Source: Aureibacillus halotolerans (GTDB lineage Bacteria; Bacillota; Bacilli; Bacillales; DSM-28697). Taken from it: DNA of 64,000 nucleotides. Shown piece after piece: positions 52,932 through 62,087 of this stretch. The stretch spans positions 1 to 64,000 of the forward strand of contig NZ_SNYJ01000012.1 of assembly GCF_004363045.1 (NCBI RefSeq), read 5' to 3'. A program made the translations under genes and the position numbers. Under the pieces are notes generated by a model that saw nothing but the letters and a program-made list of their open reading frames with translations, had not been told where the DNA came from and did not search any database. Each line of letters opens with the position of its first letter. The first letter of the stretch is position 1.

Positions 52932-54217
52932 TGATTGATCTCCTCCTTCTTCTCTTCTCGAACAAATTGCTTGTCCATTGCCTTGAAGAACGGATAATAG
53001 ATTAAGATGGCAATAATTAGGTTCACTATTTGCATGATCGATCCTTTTATACTTCCAGTCGCTAAATACCCGCTAATGATAGGTGGCATCGTCCAAGGAA
53101 CAGACACCCCATTGGTTTTTGGAACAATTCCAGTAGCCATCGCAAAATAGGTGGTTAACACCATCACAATCGGAGCGAGAATGAAAGGAATAAACATGAT
53201 CGGATTTAGAACGACAGGAACACCGAACATAAGCGGTTCTCCAATATTAAACAAGGAGGGGGTAATCCCTATGCGCCCAATGGATTTGTTTTGTTGACTT
53301 TTACTGAAAATGAAAAGACATATGGCTAATGCAACGAGCGTCCCAGCGCCTCCCATGTGAACAAAGATATCAAAAAACGGTTGTGTGAGAATATGCGGTA
53401 ATGCCTCGCCGGCTTGGAGAGCTAAACGATTCTCGTCCATTTGCTGCATCCAAATAGGGTTCAATATCCCCCCCATGATATTGCCGCAATGGATACCAGT
53501 TAACCAAAACCCACTGATCAAAAGCTCGTAGATAAAAGCTCCGAAGATAGTTCCACCTAACATACTCAACGGATTCCCTAACACGGTTTGGACAAGATTA
53601 TGGACGCTACCAATGCTTGTTTCGCCTAAGATCCACGTTACAGCTGCAAAAAAGACGATAATAAAGAAACCAGGAATTAAGGCAGTGAAGGACTTACCTA
53701 CTGCTGGCGGAACACCTGCCGGGAGTTTGATGACAAGGTTTTTCTTTATGACGAATCTAAAGATTTCAGTTGAGATTATCCCAATTACAATTGCAACAAA
53801 CAACCCTTTGCTTCCCATTAGATCTAGCGGAATGCCTAGTGCATTATCGGTTGATTGGATACTAGGTGTACAAAATACGTAGGCTGCCAATGAAAGTAGT
53901 CCTACGGATAACCCGTCTAAAGAATATTGCTTTGCCAATGAGTAGGCAATTGTAAAAGCGGCCAATAACCCAATAAGGCCAAACGTTCCATTCACTATTA
54001 GACCAAGTCGTTCTGCCCACCCTCCTTCATTCATCAAATTGACGTACCAAGTAGCCTGGATAGGAAGGCTATTAAGGATAAGGGCAATAGACCCAATGAT
54101 GATAAGGGGCATAATAAAAGCTATCCCATCACGAATGGCGACCAGCTGTTTGATTTGTCCTATTCTTCCGGCAAAAGGGGCAACGCGATCTTCTAAGAAA
54201 TTCTGTACTTTACTCAT
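52928..54217 (-). CDS. PTS transporter subunit IIC, lactose/cellobiose family
   Basis: Membrane channel of a phosphotransferase importer. The 429 residues hold about ten membrane segments and the family opening NFLEDRVAPFAGRIGQIKQL, ALRDGIAF-type block, GTIFGAFIYELLISGFW, and the substrate-site region SLFNIGEPLMFGVPVVLNP (about residue 325). The matching IIA and IIB genes lie on the other strand at 58830-59470, so the transporter is split between the two arms of this divergent regulon. AGGAGG precedes the ATG. The sugar could be a mannoside, judging from the mannosidase gene upstream, but the family normally takes beta-glucosides or lactose. Confidence 0.93.
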   Translation of the reverse strand: MSKVQNFLEDRVAPFAGRIGQIKQLVAIRDGIAFIMPLIIIGSIALILNSLPIQATWYVNLMNEGGWAERLGLIVNGTFGLIGLLAAFTIAYSLAKQYSLDGLSVGLLSLAAYVFCTPSIQSTDNALGIPLDLMGSKGLFVAIVIGIISTEIFRFVIKKNLVIKLPAGVPPAVGKSFTALIPGFFIIVFFAAVTWILGETSIGSVHNLVQTVLGNPLSMLGGTIFGAFIYELLISGFWLTGIHCGNIMGGILNPIWMQQMDENRLALQAGEALPHILTQPFFDIFVHMGGAGTLVALAICLFIFSKSQQNKSIGRIGITPSLFNIGEPLMFGVPVVLNPIMFIPFILAPIVMVLTTYFAMATGIVPKTNGVSVPWTMPPIISGYLATGSIKGSIMQIVNLIIAILIYYPFFKAMDKQFVREEKKEEINQ

Positions 54218-54241
54218 CTATTGACCTCCTATGAAAAGTGT

Positions 54242-55534
54242 TTACGTGATGTCTAAATAAGTCAACAGCAATTGACAATACATCATGTTGGACCATGAAA
54301 ACCATTCTCTCGTATAGCGGCTGTCATCGTTGACATCGAAACTTTCGTGACATTGCATCGTCCCAGCGGTGGTTTGAACGATGACATCTAACAATGATTT
54401 CTGTTCTTCTTTTGATAAAGACGTTAACCCTTGAATGCTCAAAGCAATGGGCCATATATATTGATCTGGCGTGTGAGAACTTCCGATTCCGGCTGCTACA
54501 GTGCCTGAGTAATAGTATGGATTTTTTTCGCTTAATAAAAACGCACGCGTATTCAGATAAATGTCATCGTCGCTTTCGCAATAGCCCAAGTAAGGAGCTG
54601 ACAGCAAGCTTGGAACATTGGCATCATCCATTAATGTATAATTCCCGAGTCCATCGACTTCATAGGCGTACACTTTTTTTCCTGTCTCTTTGTTTTCGAC
54701 AATGCCAAACTTCTGTATCCCGCTTTCAATTTCGTCACGCAGCTGACATACTTCATTCGCGAAAAGAGCTTCATTTTCTAAATAGAACGCAGAAATAATT
54801 TCATGTAAATGAGAGAGACTGACGACAGCGAACATATTTGAAGGCACGAGGTAACCGTAAGTGCATGCATCATCGCTCGGACGGAAGCCTGACCAAGTCA
54901 TACCGGTATACCCGACTGGCGATCCCTTGCCTTCGTTCACTAAGGTGTCTTCTGGACGACCATCAAACCGCTCAAACGTGTACTGGGAGTTCGCATGATG
55001 TTGCTCCGTTTTGAACACTTTTACGATCTCTTTAGCTGCCTGTAGAAAGGACTCATTGAAATGATCTGTGTATCCGGACTCTTTAAACAATTGATAAGCA
55101 AGCTTGATTGGATAGCACAATGAATCAATCTCGTATTTCCGTTCCCATATCCAAGGCGACATTTTTGTTTTATCTGTTTGATGACCGTTGTTGTTCGGCT
55201 TTTCATTAAAAGCGTTTGCATAAGGGTCAATCAATATATAGTCGCACTGTTTTTGAATCAGCTTAGCGATGAGGGACTGAAAAACTTCGTTTGTTTTTGC
55301 TAACACTAAATAGGGTTGTATTTGTGCTGTTGAATCTCTTAACCACATTGCCGGAATGTCGCCAGTAACTAAATATACAGATCCGTCTTCAGATATACTA
55401 AGCGTTTTCATGAGTGTATCGGAAAAACCATTGCGAAACTGTTTTCCCCACAGTTCTCTATCTAATTCCTTCGTCTTTGCGTCAACGACGTCTAATAGCT
55501 CATTAATGCCATTCATCGCTTGTTCCTTGATCAT
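54242..55534 (-). CDS. glycoside hydrolase family 125, exo-alpha-1,6-mannosidase
   Basis: Metal-independent inverting alpha-mannosidase. The GH125 marks are clear: VTGDIPAMWLRDSTAQIQPY (about residue 58), PDEDACTYGYLVPSNMFA-like block at about 227 (here PSDDACTYGYLVPSNMFA), AGIGSSHTPDQYIWPIALSI (about 350) and the C-terminal HESFDVNDDSRYTREWFSW. No signal peptide, so it acts in the cytoplasm on imported sugar. 430 aa is full length. GGAG lies 8 bases before the ATG at 55534. Its promoter overlaps back-to-back with that of the GntR-type regulator. Confidence 0.93.
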   Translation of the reverse strand: MIKEQAMNGINELLDVVDAKTKELDRELWGKQFRNGFSDTLMKTLSISEDGSVYLVTGDIPAMWLRDSTAQIQPYLVLAKTNEVFQSLIAKLIQKQCDYILIDPYANAFNEKPNNNGHQTDKTKMSPWIWERKYEIDSLCYPIKLAYQLFKESGYTDHFNESFLQAAKEIVKVFKTEQHHANSQYTFERFDGRPEDTLVNEGKGSPVGYTGMTWSGFRPSDDACTYGYLVPSNMFAVVSLSHLHEIISAFYLENEALFANEVCQLRDEIESGIQKFGIVENKETGKKVYAYEVDGLGNYTLMDDANVPSLLSAPYLGYCESDDDIYLNTRAFLLSEKNPYYYSGTVAAGIGSSHTPDQYIWPIALSIQGLTSLSKEEQKSLLDVIVQTTAGTMQCHESFDVNDDSRYTREWFSWSNMMYCQLLLTYLDIT

Positions 55535-55592
55535 TTATTTAACTCCTTTGCAATTCATATATATCATTTAATAGTTCTTTTAATACCTTTAT

Positions 55593-55642
55593 AGTATATT
55601 TGGTTTATATTCTTTGTCAATACCTAGGGAAAATGATATAAT
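55593..55642. promoter_or_regulatory. back-to-back divergent promoters with overlapping -35 boxes
   Basis: Plus strand: TTGTCA (55614-55619), 17 bases, TATAAT (55637-55642) with TGA before it, an extended -10. Minus strand: TTGACA (55620-55615), 16 bases, TATACT (55598-55593). The two -35 boxes share five bases, so the two RNA polymerases must exclude each other, and one repressor molecule here could shut both. Confidence 0.8.
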
Positions 55643-55683
55643 AAATATATCCTTTACAAATGGAGGGAGGTATTATTCTCGCT

Positions 55684-56808
55684 ATGAATAAACCTTTATA
55701 TCAAATGATTTATGAAAAGGTAAAACATGAAATAAAAACCGGCAAGTATGATGTGGGACATCAGATACCGACCGAAAAACAACTTATGGAATTGTTCGAT
55801 GTTAGTAGACTTACTGCTAAAAATGCGATGAATTTACTTGTAGAAGAAGGTTGGATTACTCGTATACCGGGAAAAGGGAGCTTTGTTAGTGAGGAAGTGA
55901 AAGGGAAGATCGTCACCAAAAAATCGGATTTAGTGGGCGTAATCCTAGCCGGCTTTTCTGACAGTTATGGGGCAGAGCTTCTTAGGGCGACTATTTCATA
56001 TCTAAATGAAAAAGGATTTCAATGTATTCTTAAGATTTCTAATGAATCTCAAGAGTTAGAAACAGAATACTTAAATGAGCTTATTTCTCTAGGTGTTCGT
56101 GGCATCATTATTTTGCCTGTTCAAGCCGAATATCATAATCAAGCCCTTTTAAAAATAACGCTGAGTAATTTTCCTATTGTCCTGATGGACCGCAAACTAT
56201 TTGGTTTATCGGTGCCTTATGTTGGTAGTAATAACAAAGCCATAGCAAACCAAATGGTGAATAAACTTATAGAGCTTGGTCATCAGAATATTTCTGTAGT
56301 CTCTCATAAGCATTTAAATAATTCTTCAGTATCTGATCGGATCGAGGGAATTAAAGAGGCATATTATAACAACACCATGGTTTTGGATAACTCAATGTGG
56401 TTGCTTAATTTAGAAACGTCATATTCGAACCGTATTAATGAAGCGTGCCTGGAAAGAGATTTTGAAAGTATCCATAAGAAAATAAAAGAGCACCAAAACA
56501 TCACCTGTTTTTTTGCGCTTGATTATTTCAGCGGTCAGATCGTATGGAATGCTTTAAGCAAACTGGGAAAGAAGATACCGGAGGATTATAGTTTAATTGG
56601 GTTTGATGGGCCGGTAGACCATTCGTTGACAACTTCATTCTCACGAATTATTCAAAATCAAGAGGCCATTGCGAAACATGCTGTCGATTTACTTGCTCAA
56701 TTAGTGCATTCTATTGAAGTTGACAAAAAAGAGGTTATTGTTGAAGCACGATTTATTGACGATCATACGATTTTGCATGATAAGACAAAAGTCGTTTTAT
56801 CTTTATAG
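55684..56808 (+). CDS. GntR-family repressor with LacI-type sugar-binding domain (AraR-like)
   Basis: About 374 aa. N-terminal winged HTH (GKYDVGHQIPTEKQLMELFD, VSRLTAKNAMNLLVEEGWIT, RIPGKGSFV) and a C-terminal periplasmic-binding-type domain (GVILAGFSDSYGAELLRATI, GIIILPVQAEYHNQALL, YSLIGFDGPVDHSLTTSFSR). This is the AraR arrangement. It likely binds a sugar or sugar phosphate from the PTS and releases the divergent promoters. The ATG at 55684 starts the protein at the HTH; GGAGGGAGG is 13 bases upstream, rather far, so an earlier start cannot be excluded. Confidence 0.9.
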   Translation: MNKPLYQMIYEKVKHEIKTGKYDVGHQIPTEKQLMELFDVSRLTAKNAMNLLVEEGWITRIPGKGSFVSEEVKGKIVTKKSDLVGVILAGFSDSYGAELLRATISYLNEKGFQCILKISNESQELETEYLNELISLGVRGIIILPVQAEYHNQALLKITLSNFPIVLMDRKLFGLSVPYVGSNNKAIANQMVNKLIELGHQNISVVSHKHLNNSSVSDRIEGIKEAYYNNTMVLDNSMWLLNLETSYSNRINEACLERDFESIHKKIKEHQNITCFFALDYFSGQIVWNALSKLGKKIPEDYSLIGFDGPVDHSLTTSFSRIIQNQEAIAKHAVDLLAQLVHSIEVDKKEVIVEARFIDDHTILHDKTKVVLSL

Positions 56809-56843
56809 TAAAAACATGTCGACTTGGTATGGAGGGGTTTGCA

Positions 56844-58760
56844 ATGAATGCAAGAGCGACACTACTGCTGCAATACTTGATTACTGCCCAAACCCCGACG
56901 AAAGCTGATATTTTAGCTGGGTTAGCGAATGTGACGACGCGGACGATCCGAAATGATATAAAGGAAATGCATGAGTTTCTAGGTCCTCGTGGTGCAGAGA
57001 TTGACTCTGTAAAAGGGGAAGGTTATACGTTGAACATTCTGAATGAGGAGAGGTTTGAGGAATGGATGCATGGAAAAGACACTGGTCTTTCACAGTCTCC
57101 AATCCCCTCAAATGCATCAGAGCGAGCAACCTATATCATCTTTAAACTGCTTACATCGCAACAAGGGTTTGTTAAATTGGATGAGCTATCAAATGATCTC
57201 TATGTCAGTAGGTCAACTGCTCAAGGTGATCTAAAGATCGTGAAAGCAAAATTACAAAAATACAAGATTGAAGTTTATAATAAACCAAATTATGGGTTGG
57301 GAATCATAGGCGATGAATCTTACGTTCGTTTTTGTTTATATGACTATGATTACGCAAAAGACTTGTTTACTGAAGCTGAGTTTAATCAAGTAAAATCATT
57401 GTTACTTACAAAAATGAGGACACACAAGGTATTTTTCTCTGATCGAGGTCTCGAACAATTGGGGCATCATTTATTAATTGCTTTGAAACGTATACAAGAA
57501 GGCCATAGTGTGTTGCAGCGTTTTGACCAAACTGACCTGCTCTTCGATGAAAGCTCCAAGGAAGTGCTGGTGGCTAAAGATGTAATTCAAGAATATAAGA
57601 TGATGGGTATTGATATCCCTGCCAATGAGTTGGACTACTTCATCATGTTATTCTTAAGCACGGAGCTATTGCCTGACTTGAATAAACTTAAAGTTCAAGA
57701 ACAGGATCGAAATGATATAGATTTTTCTCCATATGCACAAGAGGTACTCCATGAAATTGATCAGAAGATGGACTTGGGCATCAGTGAAGATAAAGATCTT
57801 CAACATAGTTTAGGGCTCCATCTAAAACTTACGTATAACCGTTCACTTTTAAATATAAATGTACCTAATCCAATGATTGATCAAATCAAGTTGACTATGC
57901 CAGTGGCTTTTGAAGCGGCAATTATAGGGATCGTATTTATTCAAAATAAGTTAGCTATTACCATTTCAGAACACGAAATAGGCTTTATCGCTCTTCACAT
58001 TGAAGCTGCATTAGAGCGACAAAAGAAACGAGCTTCTTCCCTGACTAAAAAATGTATTATTGTTTGCAGTTCTGGGTTGGGGAGCGCTAAATTGCTGTAT
58101 CAAAAACTGAGAAATATGTTTGGTGGAAAGATTAAAATTGAAGGCACGTATGGTCTCTATAATCTTGAAGAGGCGCCGCTTGAAAACATTGATTTTATAG
58201 TAAGCACTGTGCCTTTGACCATGCCGTTGGATCTGCCTGTTGTGATTGTTAGTCCTGTTTTGTTTGAAAAAGATAAAGAAGAAATAAAAGCGATGTACAC
58301 CAGTCTTAATAGCCCTAAACTTGACTTGATCCAAAGAGAGTTCACGTTCTTAAAGAAGAAATTTACTACTCAAGATGAAGTGTTGGAATATCTCTGTGAT
58401 CAATTGCGAATAATGGACGTAGTAGGTGAAAATTTCTTGAATTTGGTTCAGGAACGAGAAACGATCTCGCCAACATCATATGGAAACCTAACAGCTATCC
58501 CACACCCTGTTATGCCTCAAACAGAAGAGACATTTTGGACGATATGTACGTTGGACAAGCCAGTGCTATGGGGGGAGGCATACGTTCAATTCGTATGTCT
58601 CTTATGTGTTGCGAAAAACGAAAAACGGGATTTAACAGGTATGTATGATTCACTTATTCACGTCATAGAGAATCAAGATGTTGTCCACCGGTTAATCAAT
58701 GCAAATTCTTTCCAGGAGATCGTGAACACTTTTTTCCGCAACCAAAAGGAAAATAACTGA
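56844..58760 (+). CDS. PRD-containing transcription activator with PTS IIB and IIA domains (LicR/ManR/MtlR type)
   Basis: About 638 aa. Two N-terminal HTH units (TPTKADILAGLANVTTRTIR; FVKLDELSNDLYVSRSTAQG), two PTS regulation domains (about 180-390) with the conserved histidines (e.g. LEQLGHHLLIALKR; EIGFIALHIEAALER), a IIB-like domain with the phospho-cysteine in IIVCSSGLGSAKLLY, and a IIA (mannitol/fructose-type) domain with the phospho-histidine in LTAIPHPVMPQ. Such activators are switched by PTS phosphorylation according to sugar flow. The ATG at 56844 has GGAGGGG 6 bases upstream. Followed closely by the IIA and IIB genes it probably regulates. Confidence 0.93.
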   Translation: MNARATLLLQYLITAQTPTKADILAGLANVTTRTIRNDIKEMHEFLGPRGAEIDSVKGEGYTLNILNEERFEEWMHGKDTGLSQSPIPSNASERATYIIFKLLTSQQGFVKLDELSNDLYVSRSTAQGDLKIVKAKLQKYKIEVYNKPNYGLGIIGDESYVRFCLYDYDYAKDLFTEAEFNQVKSLLLTKMRTHKVFFSDRGLEQLGHHLLIALKRIQEGHSVLQRFDQTDLLFDESSKEVLVAKDVIQEYKMMGIDIPANELDYFIMLFLSTELLPDLNKLKVQEQDRNDIDFSPYAQEVLHEIDQKMDLGISEDKDLQHSLGLHLKLTYNRSLLNINVPNPMIDQIKLTMPVAFEAAIIGIVFIQNKLAITISEHEIGFIALHIEAALERQKKRASSLTKKCIIVCSSGLGSAKLLYQKLRNMFGGKIKIEGTYGLYNLEEAPLENIDFIVSTVPLTMPLDLPVVIVSPVLFEKDKEEIKAMYTSLNSPKLDLIQREFTFLKKKFTTQDEVLEYLCDQLRIMDVVGENFLNLVQERETISPTSYGNLTAIPHPVMPQTEETFWTICTLDKPVLWGEAYVQFVCLLCVAKNEKRDLTGMYDSLIHVIENQDVVHRLINANSFQEIVNTFFRNQKENN

Positions 58761-58829
58761 GTGTAGTTTGTTATGGGGATGTTTTATACTCGTAAGTATC
58801 AGGTAGTTGAGCTTATTGGAGGAATTGAG

Positions 58830-59165
58830 TTGGGACTGATAGAAAAGATTATGACTTTAATCGCAAATTCTGGCGATGCTAGAAGCAAAGCAATGGAAGC
58901 CATTAAAGTATCTAAAGAGAATGATTTTGAAAACGCAAACAGCTTGCTAGAGGTAGCATCAACTGAACTTATCAATGCACACAGAGTGCAAACGCAGTTA
59001 ATTCAGGAAGAAGCTGCTGGAAACAAGCAAGACATCACTTTGCTAATGATTCATGCGCAAGATCATTTAATGAATTCCATGACAGTAAAGGAACTAGCTG
59101 TTGAACTTGTTAGTCTGCACAAAAGAATACACACAATAGAAATCGAAAAGGGGAATGTGGGATGA
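58830..59165 (+). CDS. PTS IIA component, lactose/cellobiose family
   Basis: About 111 aa, a soluble phosphocarrier that passes phosphate from HPr to IIB. It is a helical protein with the family opening LIEKIMTLIANSGDARSKAM and the phospho-histidine in LLMIHAQDHLMNSM. I chose the TTG at 58830: GGAGG lies 7 bases upstream and the protein then has the usual length, while the ATG at 58773 would add 19 unusual residues. Overlaps the IIB gene by 4 bases. Confidence 0.9.
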   Translation: MGLIEKIMTLIANSGDARSKAMEAIKVSKENDFENANSLLEVASTELINAHRVQTQLIQEEAAGNKQDITLLMIHAQDHLMNSMTVKELAVELVSLHKRIHTIEIEKGNVG

Positions 59166-59470
59166 TTAACATCGTCTTGGTTTGCTCGGCAGGAATGTCC
59201 ACTAGTTTGTTGGTGAAAAGTATGGAAGATGCAGCAAAAACAAGTGATAAAGACATAAGCATTCAAGCTACAGCAAGTGAGTCTTTGGCAAATTTAGAAA
59301 ATGAAATTGATGTGTTAATGCTTGGCCCCCAAGTAGGGTACATGAAAAAAGAATTTGAGCAAAAGTATGTACCAAAAGGTATCAAAGTAGAAGTCATTAA
59401 TACAGTGGACTATGGACGGATGAACGGCGATAAAGTGTTAGCAAGAGCGTTGGAGCTTGCAACAAATTAA
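59162..59470 (+). CDS. PTS IIB component, lactose/cellobiose family
   Basis: 102 aa, transfers phosphate from IIA to the sugar entering through IIC (gene at 52928 on the other strand). The phospho-cysteine is C8 in VLVCSAGMSTSLLVKSME. DVLMLGPQVGYMKKEF and YGRMNGDKVLARAL are typical. Start overlaps the IIA stop (ATGA), and a terminator follows. Confidence 0.93.
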   Translation: MINIVLVCSAGMSTSLLVKSMEDAAKTSDKDISIQATASESLANLENEIDVLMLGPQVGYMKKEFEQKYVPKGIKVEVINTVDYGRMNGDKVLARALELATN

Positions 59471-59491
59471 ACGAATAAAAGTGGTCATGAG

Positions 59492-59520
59492 TGAGGCTGA
59501 AAGAGCCTTGCTTTTTTTTG
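59492..59520 (+). terminator. intrinsic terminator after the PTS IIB gene
   Basis: AGGCT and AGCCT form the stem with GAAAG as loop, extended by weaker pairs, followed by a run of eight T. Confidence 0.8.
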
Positions 59521-59654
59521 TATACGCACATGTAAGGGTGATTTTTTATGAGACATTGAAAAAAAGAATTTTGGCGAGGTGGGTTGCTAAGCATATGCAA
59601 TAAGAACAGAATGATCAACAATGCCGAAAAGATCAATTTCAATTAGCCGAAAGA

Positions 59655-60113
59655 ATGGAATCTCCACAGTCTGATCTCTCAATATCCCCGAGGTTAATTG
59701 GTATACAGTGTTTGAGCAAACCAATAACGGCTTTAACTGAGGTGGAGTTAGATGTGTTATGGGCACTGCATCTTTTGCTCCAGGACTTCGATGCGGGTTT
59801 CAGCATCGAAGTCTTGGAGCACATCGGAACCTATTTACACTCGTTGCCTGATTCGGATCTATTATCACGAACGGACGCTTTTGATCTTCAGGTCAGCCAA
59901 CGTGTGTTGCCACTTGTCGTAGCGAAATTGCAGTCGCAATCTACTAAAGAGATCATTCGCGAGCAACTCACCAATGTGCAGGAGCTATTAGATTTGTATA
60001 CATATGTATCACCCTTCCACGGATCAAGGCGTCTTTTTGCTATGGAACTACGAAAAGGCAACAACAATGCTATATCTAGAGCCGTAAAAAAGGAGATATC
60101 GTATAGTGTCTGA
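59655..60113 (+). pseudogene. C-terminal fragment of an McrB-like AAA ATPase
   Basis: 152 codons. The middle (VLWALHLLLQDFDAGFSIEV, then LSRTDAFDLQVSQRVLPLVV) resembles the C-terminal region of McrB-type AAA proteins in Firmicutes, where a FD-LQ-QRVLPKL stretch follows the ATPase core. The Walker motifs are missing and the frame continues upstream of the ATG to a TAA at 59601-59603 without a start or ribosome site. It is best read as the surviving tail of a restriction or defence ATPase. The family match is from memory of the pattern. Confidence 0.5.
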
Positions 60114-60131
60114 CTATTGGAATATGGAATA

Positions 60132-60167
60132 AGAACTCACGCGAACCTAGGCGTAAGTTTCTTTTTT
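60132..60167 (+). terminator. possible terminator after the McrB-like fragment
   Basis: AGAACTCACGC and GCGTAAGTTTCT pair with one bulge, then six T. It survives as a trace of the former operon end. Confidence 0.45.
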
Positions 60168-60217
60168 GTTAAGATGAAGTTAAAATGAACCAACTATTTG
60201 AGGTGATACTGGTCGTG

Positions 60218-60787
60218 CTATTTTCTTTCAGGCTTTCCTGCAAGTTGTATTCGTTCCAGCAGTGACCAAAACTCGTCGACCATCTGTGCGGGAGAATAGG
60301 GCATCCCGTTCATAATCCACCACTCCAACACGCCAACAGCGCCAGATGCCAGAAATTCTACCAATATTGCTTGGTTATTGGCGCTGTCGTTGCCGAAGCC
60401 ATCTTTTAGTTGCTGTTGCAAGCTTTGTAAAGCCTTTGCTTTAAGATGGTTGCGGAAGGCTGGAATTCCGTTATTGTTTAGCATTGTCGTGTAAAAGAAA
60501 GCTTTTTCCTCCAAATATTCAAAGGTGCGGAGGATGGCGTCTCTGGAAGTGAAATCCCCTATGCCGTCCTCGGGCATACAGGCTGTAAATAGCTGATTCA
60601 AATGGTCATCCATACATTTCTCCAACAGGTCGTATTTATCGACGTAATGCAAATAGACTGTACTGCGGTTGACGTCCGCTTTCTCCGCGATTTCATTGAT
60701 GGTGATTCGATCAAAGCCCTTCATTGCTACCAAGTCAACGAAAGCCTCCATGATGGCGTTCTGCGTTTTCAGTATCCTTCTGTCCAT
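60218..60787 (-). CDS. TetR/AcrR-family regulator
   Basis: About 189 aa. HTH: LKTQNAIMEAFVDLVAMKGF, DRITINEIAEKADVNRSTVY, LHYVDKYDLLEKC. C-terminal domain of the TetR_C type (with EFLASGAVGVLEWWIMNGMP near the end). The ATG at 60787 is chosen because GGAGGAG lies 6 bases upstream; the frame extends to 60844 with no such support. Divergent from the ketopantoate-reductase-like gene, which it probably represses. Confidence 0.9.
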   Translation of the reverse strand: MDRRILKTQNAIMEAFVDLVAMKGFDRITINEIAEKADVNRSTVYLHYVDKYDLLEKCMDDHLNQLFTACMPEDGIGDFTSRDAILRTFEYLEEKAFFYTTMLNNNGIPAFRNHLKAKALQSLQQQLKDGFGNDSANNQAILVEFLASGAVGVLEWWIMNGMPYSPAQMVDEFWSLLERIQLAGKPERK

Positions 60788-60844
60788 GCTTTCTCCTCCA
60801 TAAACAACAGATTCGCCGTGTTTGTTGCTTATTCGACATTTCAT

Positions 60845-60950
60845 GCCAGATTAGCGATTGTTGGTAAATATTCACCATGATAAAATTTTAAGCAACAGTT
60901 GTCTATAAGTCAACGATTGTTGTTTAAACGAAAAATTAGAGGTGAAGATG
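60845..60950. promoter_or_regulatory. divergent control region with repeated GATTGTTG half-sites
   Basis: GCGATTGTTG occurs near 60852 and ACGATTGTTG near 60913, with AACAGTTGTCTATAAGTCAAC between them. CAAC/GTTG pairs give inverted repeats of the sort TetR regulators bind. No clear -35/-10 pair was fixed. Confidence 0.45.
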
Positions 60951-61871
60951 ATGTCAGTTGGTCAACGTCGCATTCTCATTTTTGGCGCAGGGGTTATCGG
61001 TAGTTTTTACGGTGCCAAGTTTGCTGAAGCTGGAATTAAAGTTACGCTGCTGGCGCGAGGCAAGCGGCTTGACATGTTGAGAAGGGAGGGGCTTCGCTAT
61101 CATGAGAATGGCAAGGTGAAACGTGTCAAAGTAGAAGTGATTGATCAACTGAAATCGGATGATATCTATGATTATATCTTTGTCCCTGTACGCTACGACC
61201 ATGTGGAAAAGGCGCTTCACGCACTAAAGGACAATCAAAGCCCGACTATCGTGACAATGACGAATATACCGACCGGGTATGCTCCGTGGCTCGATATTGT
61301 TGGCGATCGGCTCTTGCCAGCCTTCCCGAGTGCTGGGGGAGAGATCAAAGGCGGAGTCGTTTACGCCCAGTTTGGTCCATCGGCTCTGCAAGCCACTACT
61401 TTTGGTGAGGTCAACGGGCAGGAGTCTGAGAGAGTGAAGGGTTTGGCAGAGCTGTTCCGGAAGGCTGAGATTGCATCCAGTATTTCTAAGAACATGACCG
61501 CGTTTCAGATCACACATGCTGCTTGGGTTGTCGGCATGAACAAAGTCATTTACACCGACAAAGGCATTATGAGTCATGCAGAAGCGGTAAGCCCTGAGAC
61601 GGTCCGGCGTATGACGTCGACGATCAAGGCGTATGTAGGTGTGTTGGAGAAAGCTGAGGTACCGATCACGCCGGCGAAATTTAAGTTGATTCTGAAAGTT
61701 CCGGATTGGCTAATGACATTTGCGCTCGGAAGGTTGCTTCGTACGAAGATGGTTTCTGATGTTCTGCTTGGCGGGCATGCCAGCGTTGTAAGGCCGGAGA
61801 TTGAAATGTTGGATAAAAGCTTCATAGATTTTCTAAGAAATAAGAAGATCTCAATCCCAGATTCGTTGTAA
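60951..61871 (+). CDS. ketopantoate reductase family (ApbA/PanE) oxidoreductase
   Basis: About 306 aa. Rossmann start IFGAGVIGSFYGAKFAEAG, then VTLLARGKRLDMLRREGLRY, TMTNIPTGY and the C-terminal helical domain. The C-terminal half lacks the exact PanE motifs I would expect (for example a conserved K-x-x-x-N around the substrate), so it may reduce another 2-keto acid. The ATG at 60951 has AGAGG 8 bases upstream (60948 is also possible). Divergent from a TetR gene, which points to a stress- or substrate-induced role rather than pantothenate synthesis. Confidence 0.85.
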   Translation: MSVGQRRILIFGAGVIGSFYGAKFAEAGIKVTLLARGKRLDMLRREGLRYHENGKVKRVKVEVIDQLKSDDIYDYIFVPVRYDHVEKALHALKDNQSPTIVTMTNIPTGYAPWLDIVGDRLLPAFPSAGGEIKGGVVYAQFGPSALQATTFGEVNGQESERVKGLAELFRKAEIASSISKNMTAFQITHAAWVVGMNKVIYTDKGIMSHAEAVSPETVRRMTSTIKAYVGVLEKAEVPITPAKFKLILKVPDWLMTFALGRLLRTKMVSDVLLGGHASVVRPEIEMLDKSFIDFLRNKKISIPDSL

Positions 61872-62038
61872 GATCTTTTTAAGCGATGCATGCTTGTAGA
61901 TCAATTACATTAGATCCATTCTTTCAATAAAGTGCATTTATAAAATCAGGCGAGAAAACTACCCACTTCAAGCACTTGATGGCGCAGCACAACGGTAAGC
62001 GGGGGATGAATCTTTTTACGGGACAATTTGTCTGAGGG

Positions 62039-62087
62039 TTTACATGGTGTATCTTTTGAAGTATAATAGAACATATGATCGTATGTT
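62039..62087 (+). promoter_or_regulatory. promoter of tnpB with adjacent inverted repeat
   Basis: TTTACA (62039-62044), 17 bases, TATAAT (62062-62067). Directly after it, AACATATGATCGTATGTT (62070-62087) is an imperfect 18-bp palindrome. The transcript would have a leader of about 140 bases. Confidence 0.7.

Noticed and set aside
62062-62087. GAACATATGATC as a LexA box before tnpB
   Set aside because: The second half is not GTTC at the correct spacing; the palindrome AACATA/TATGTT has a different geometry.
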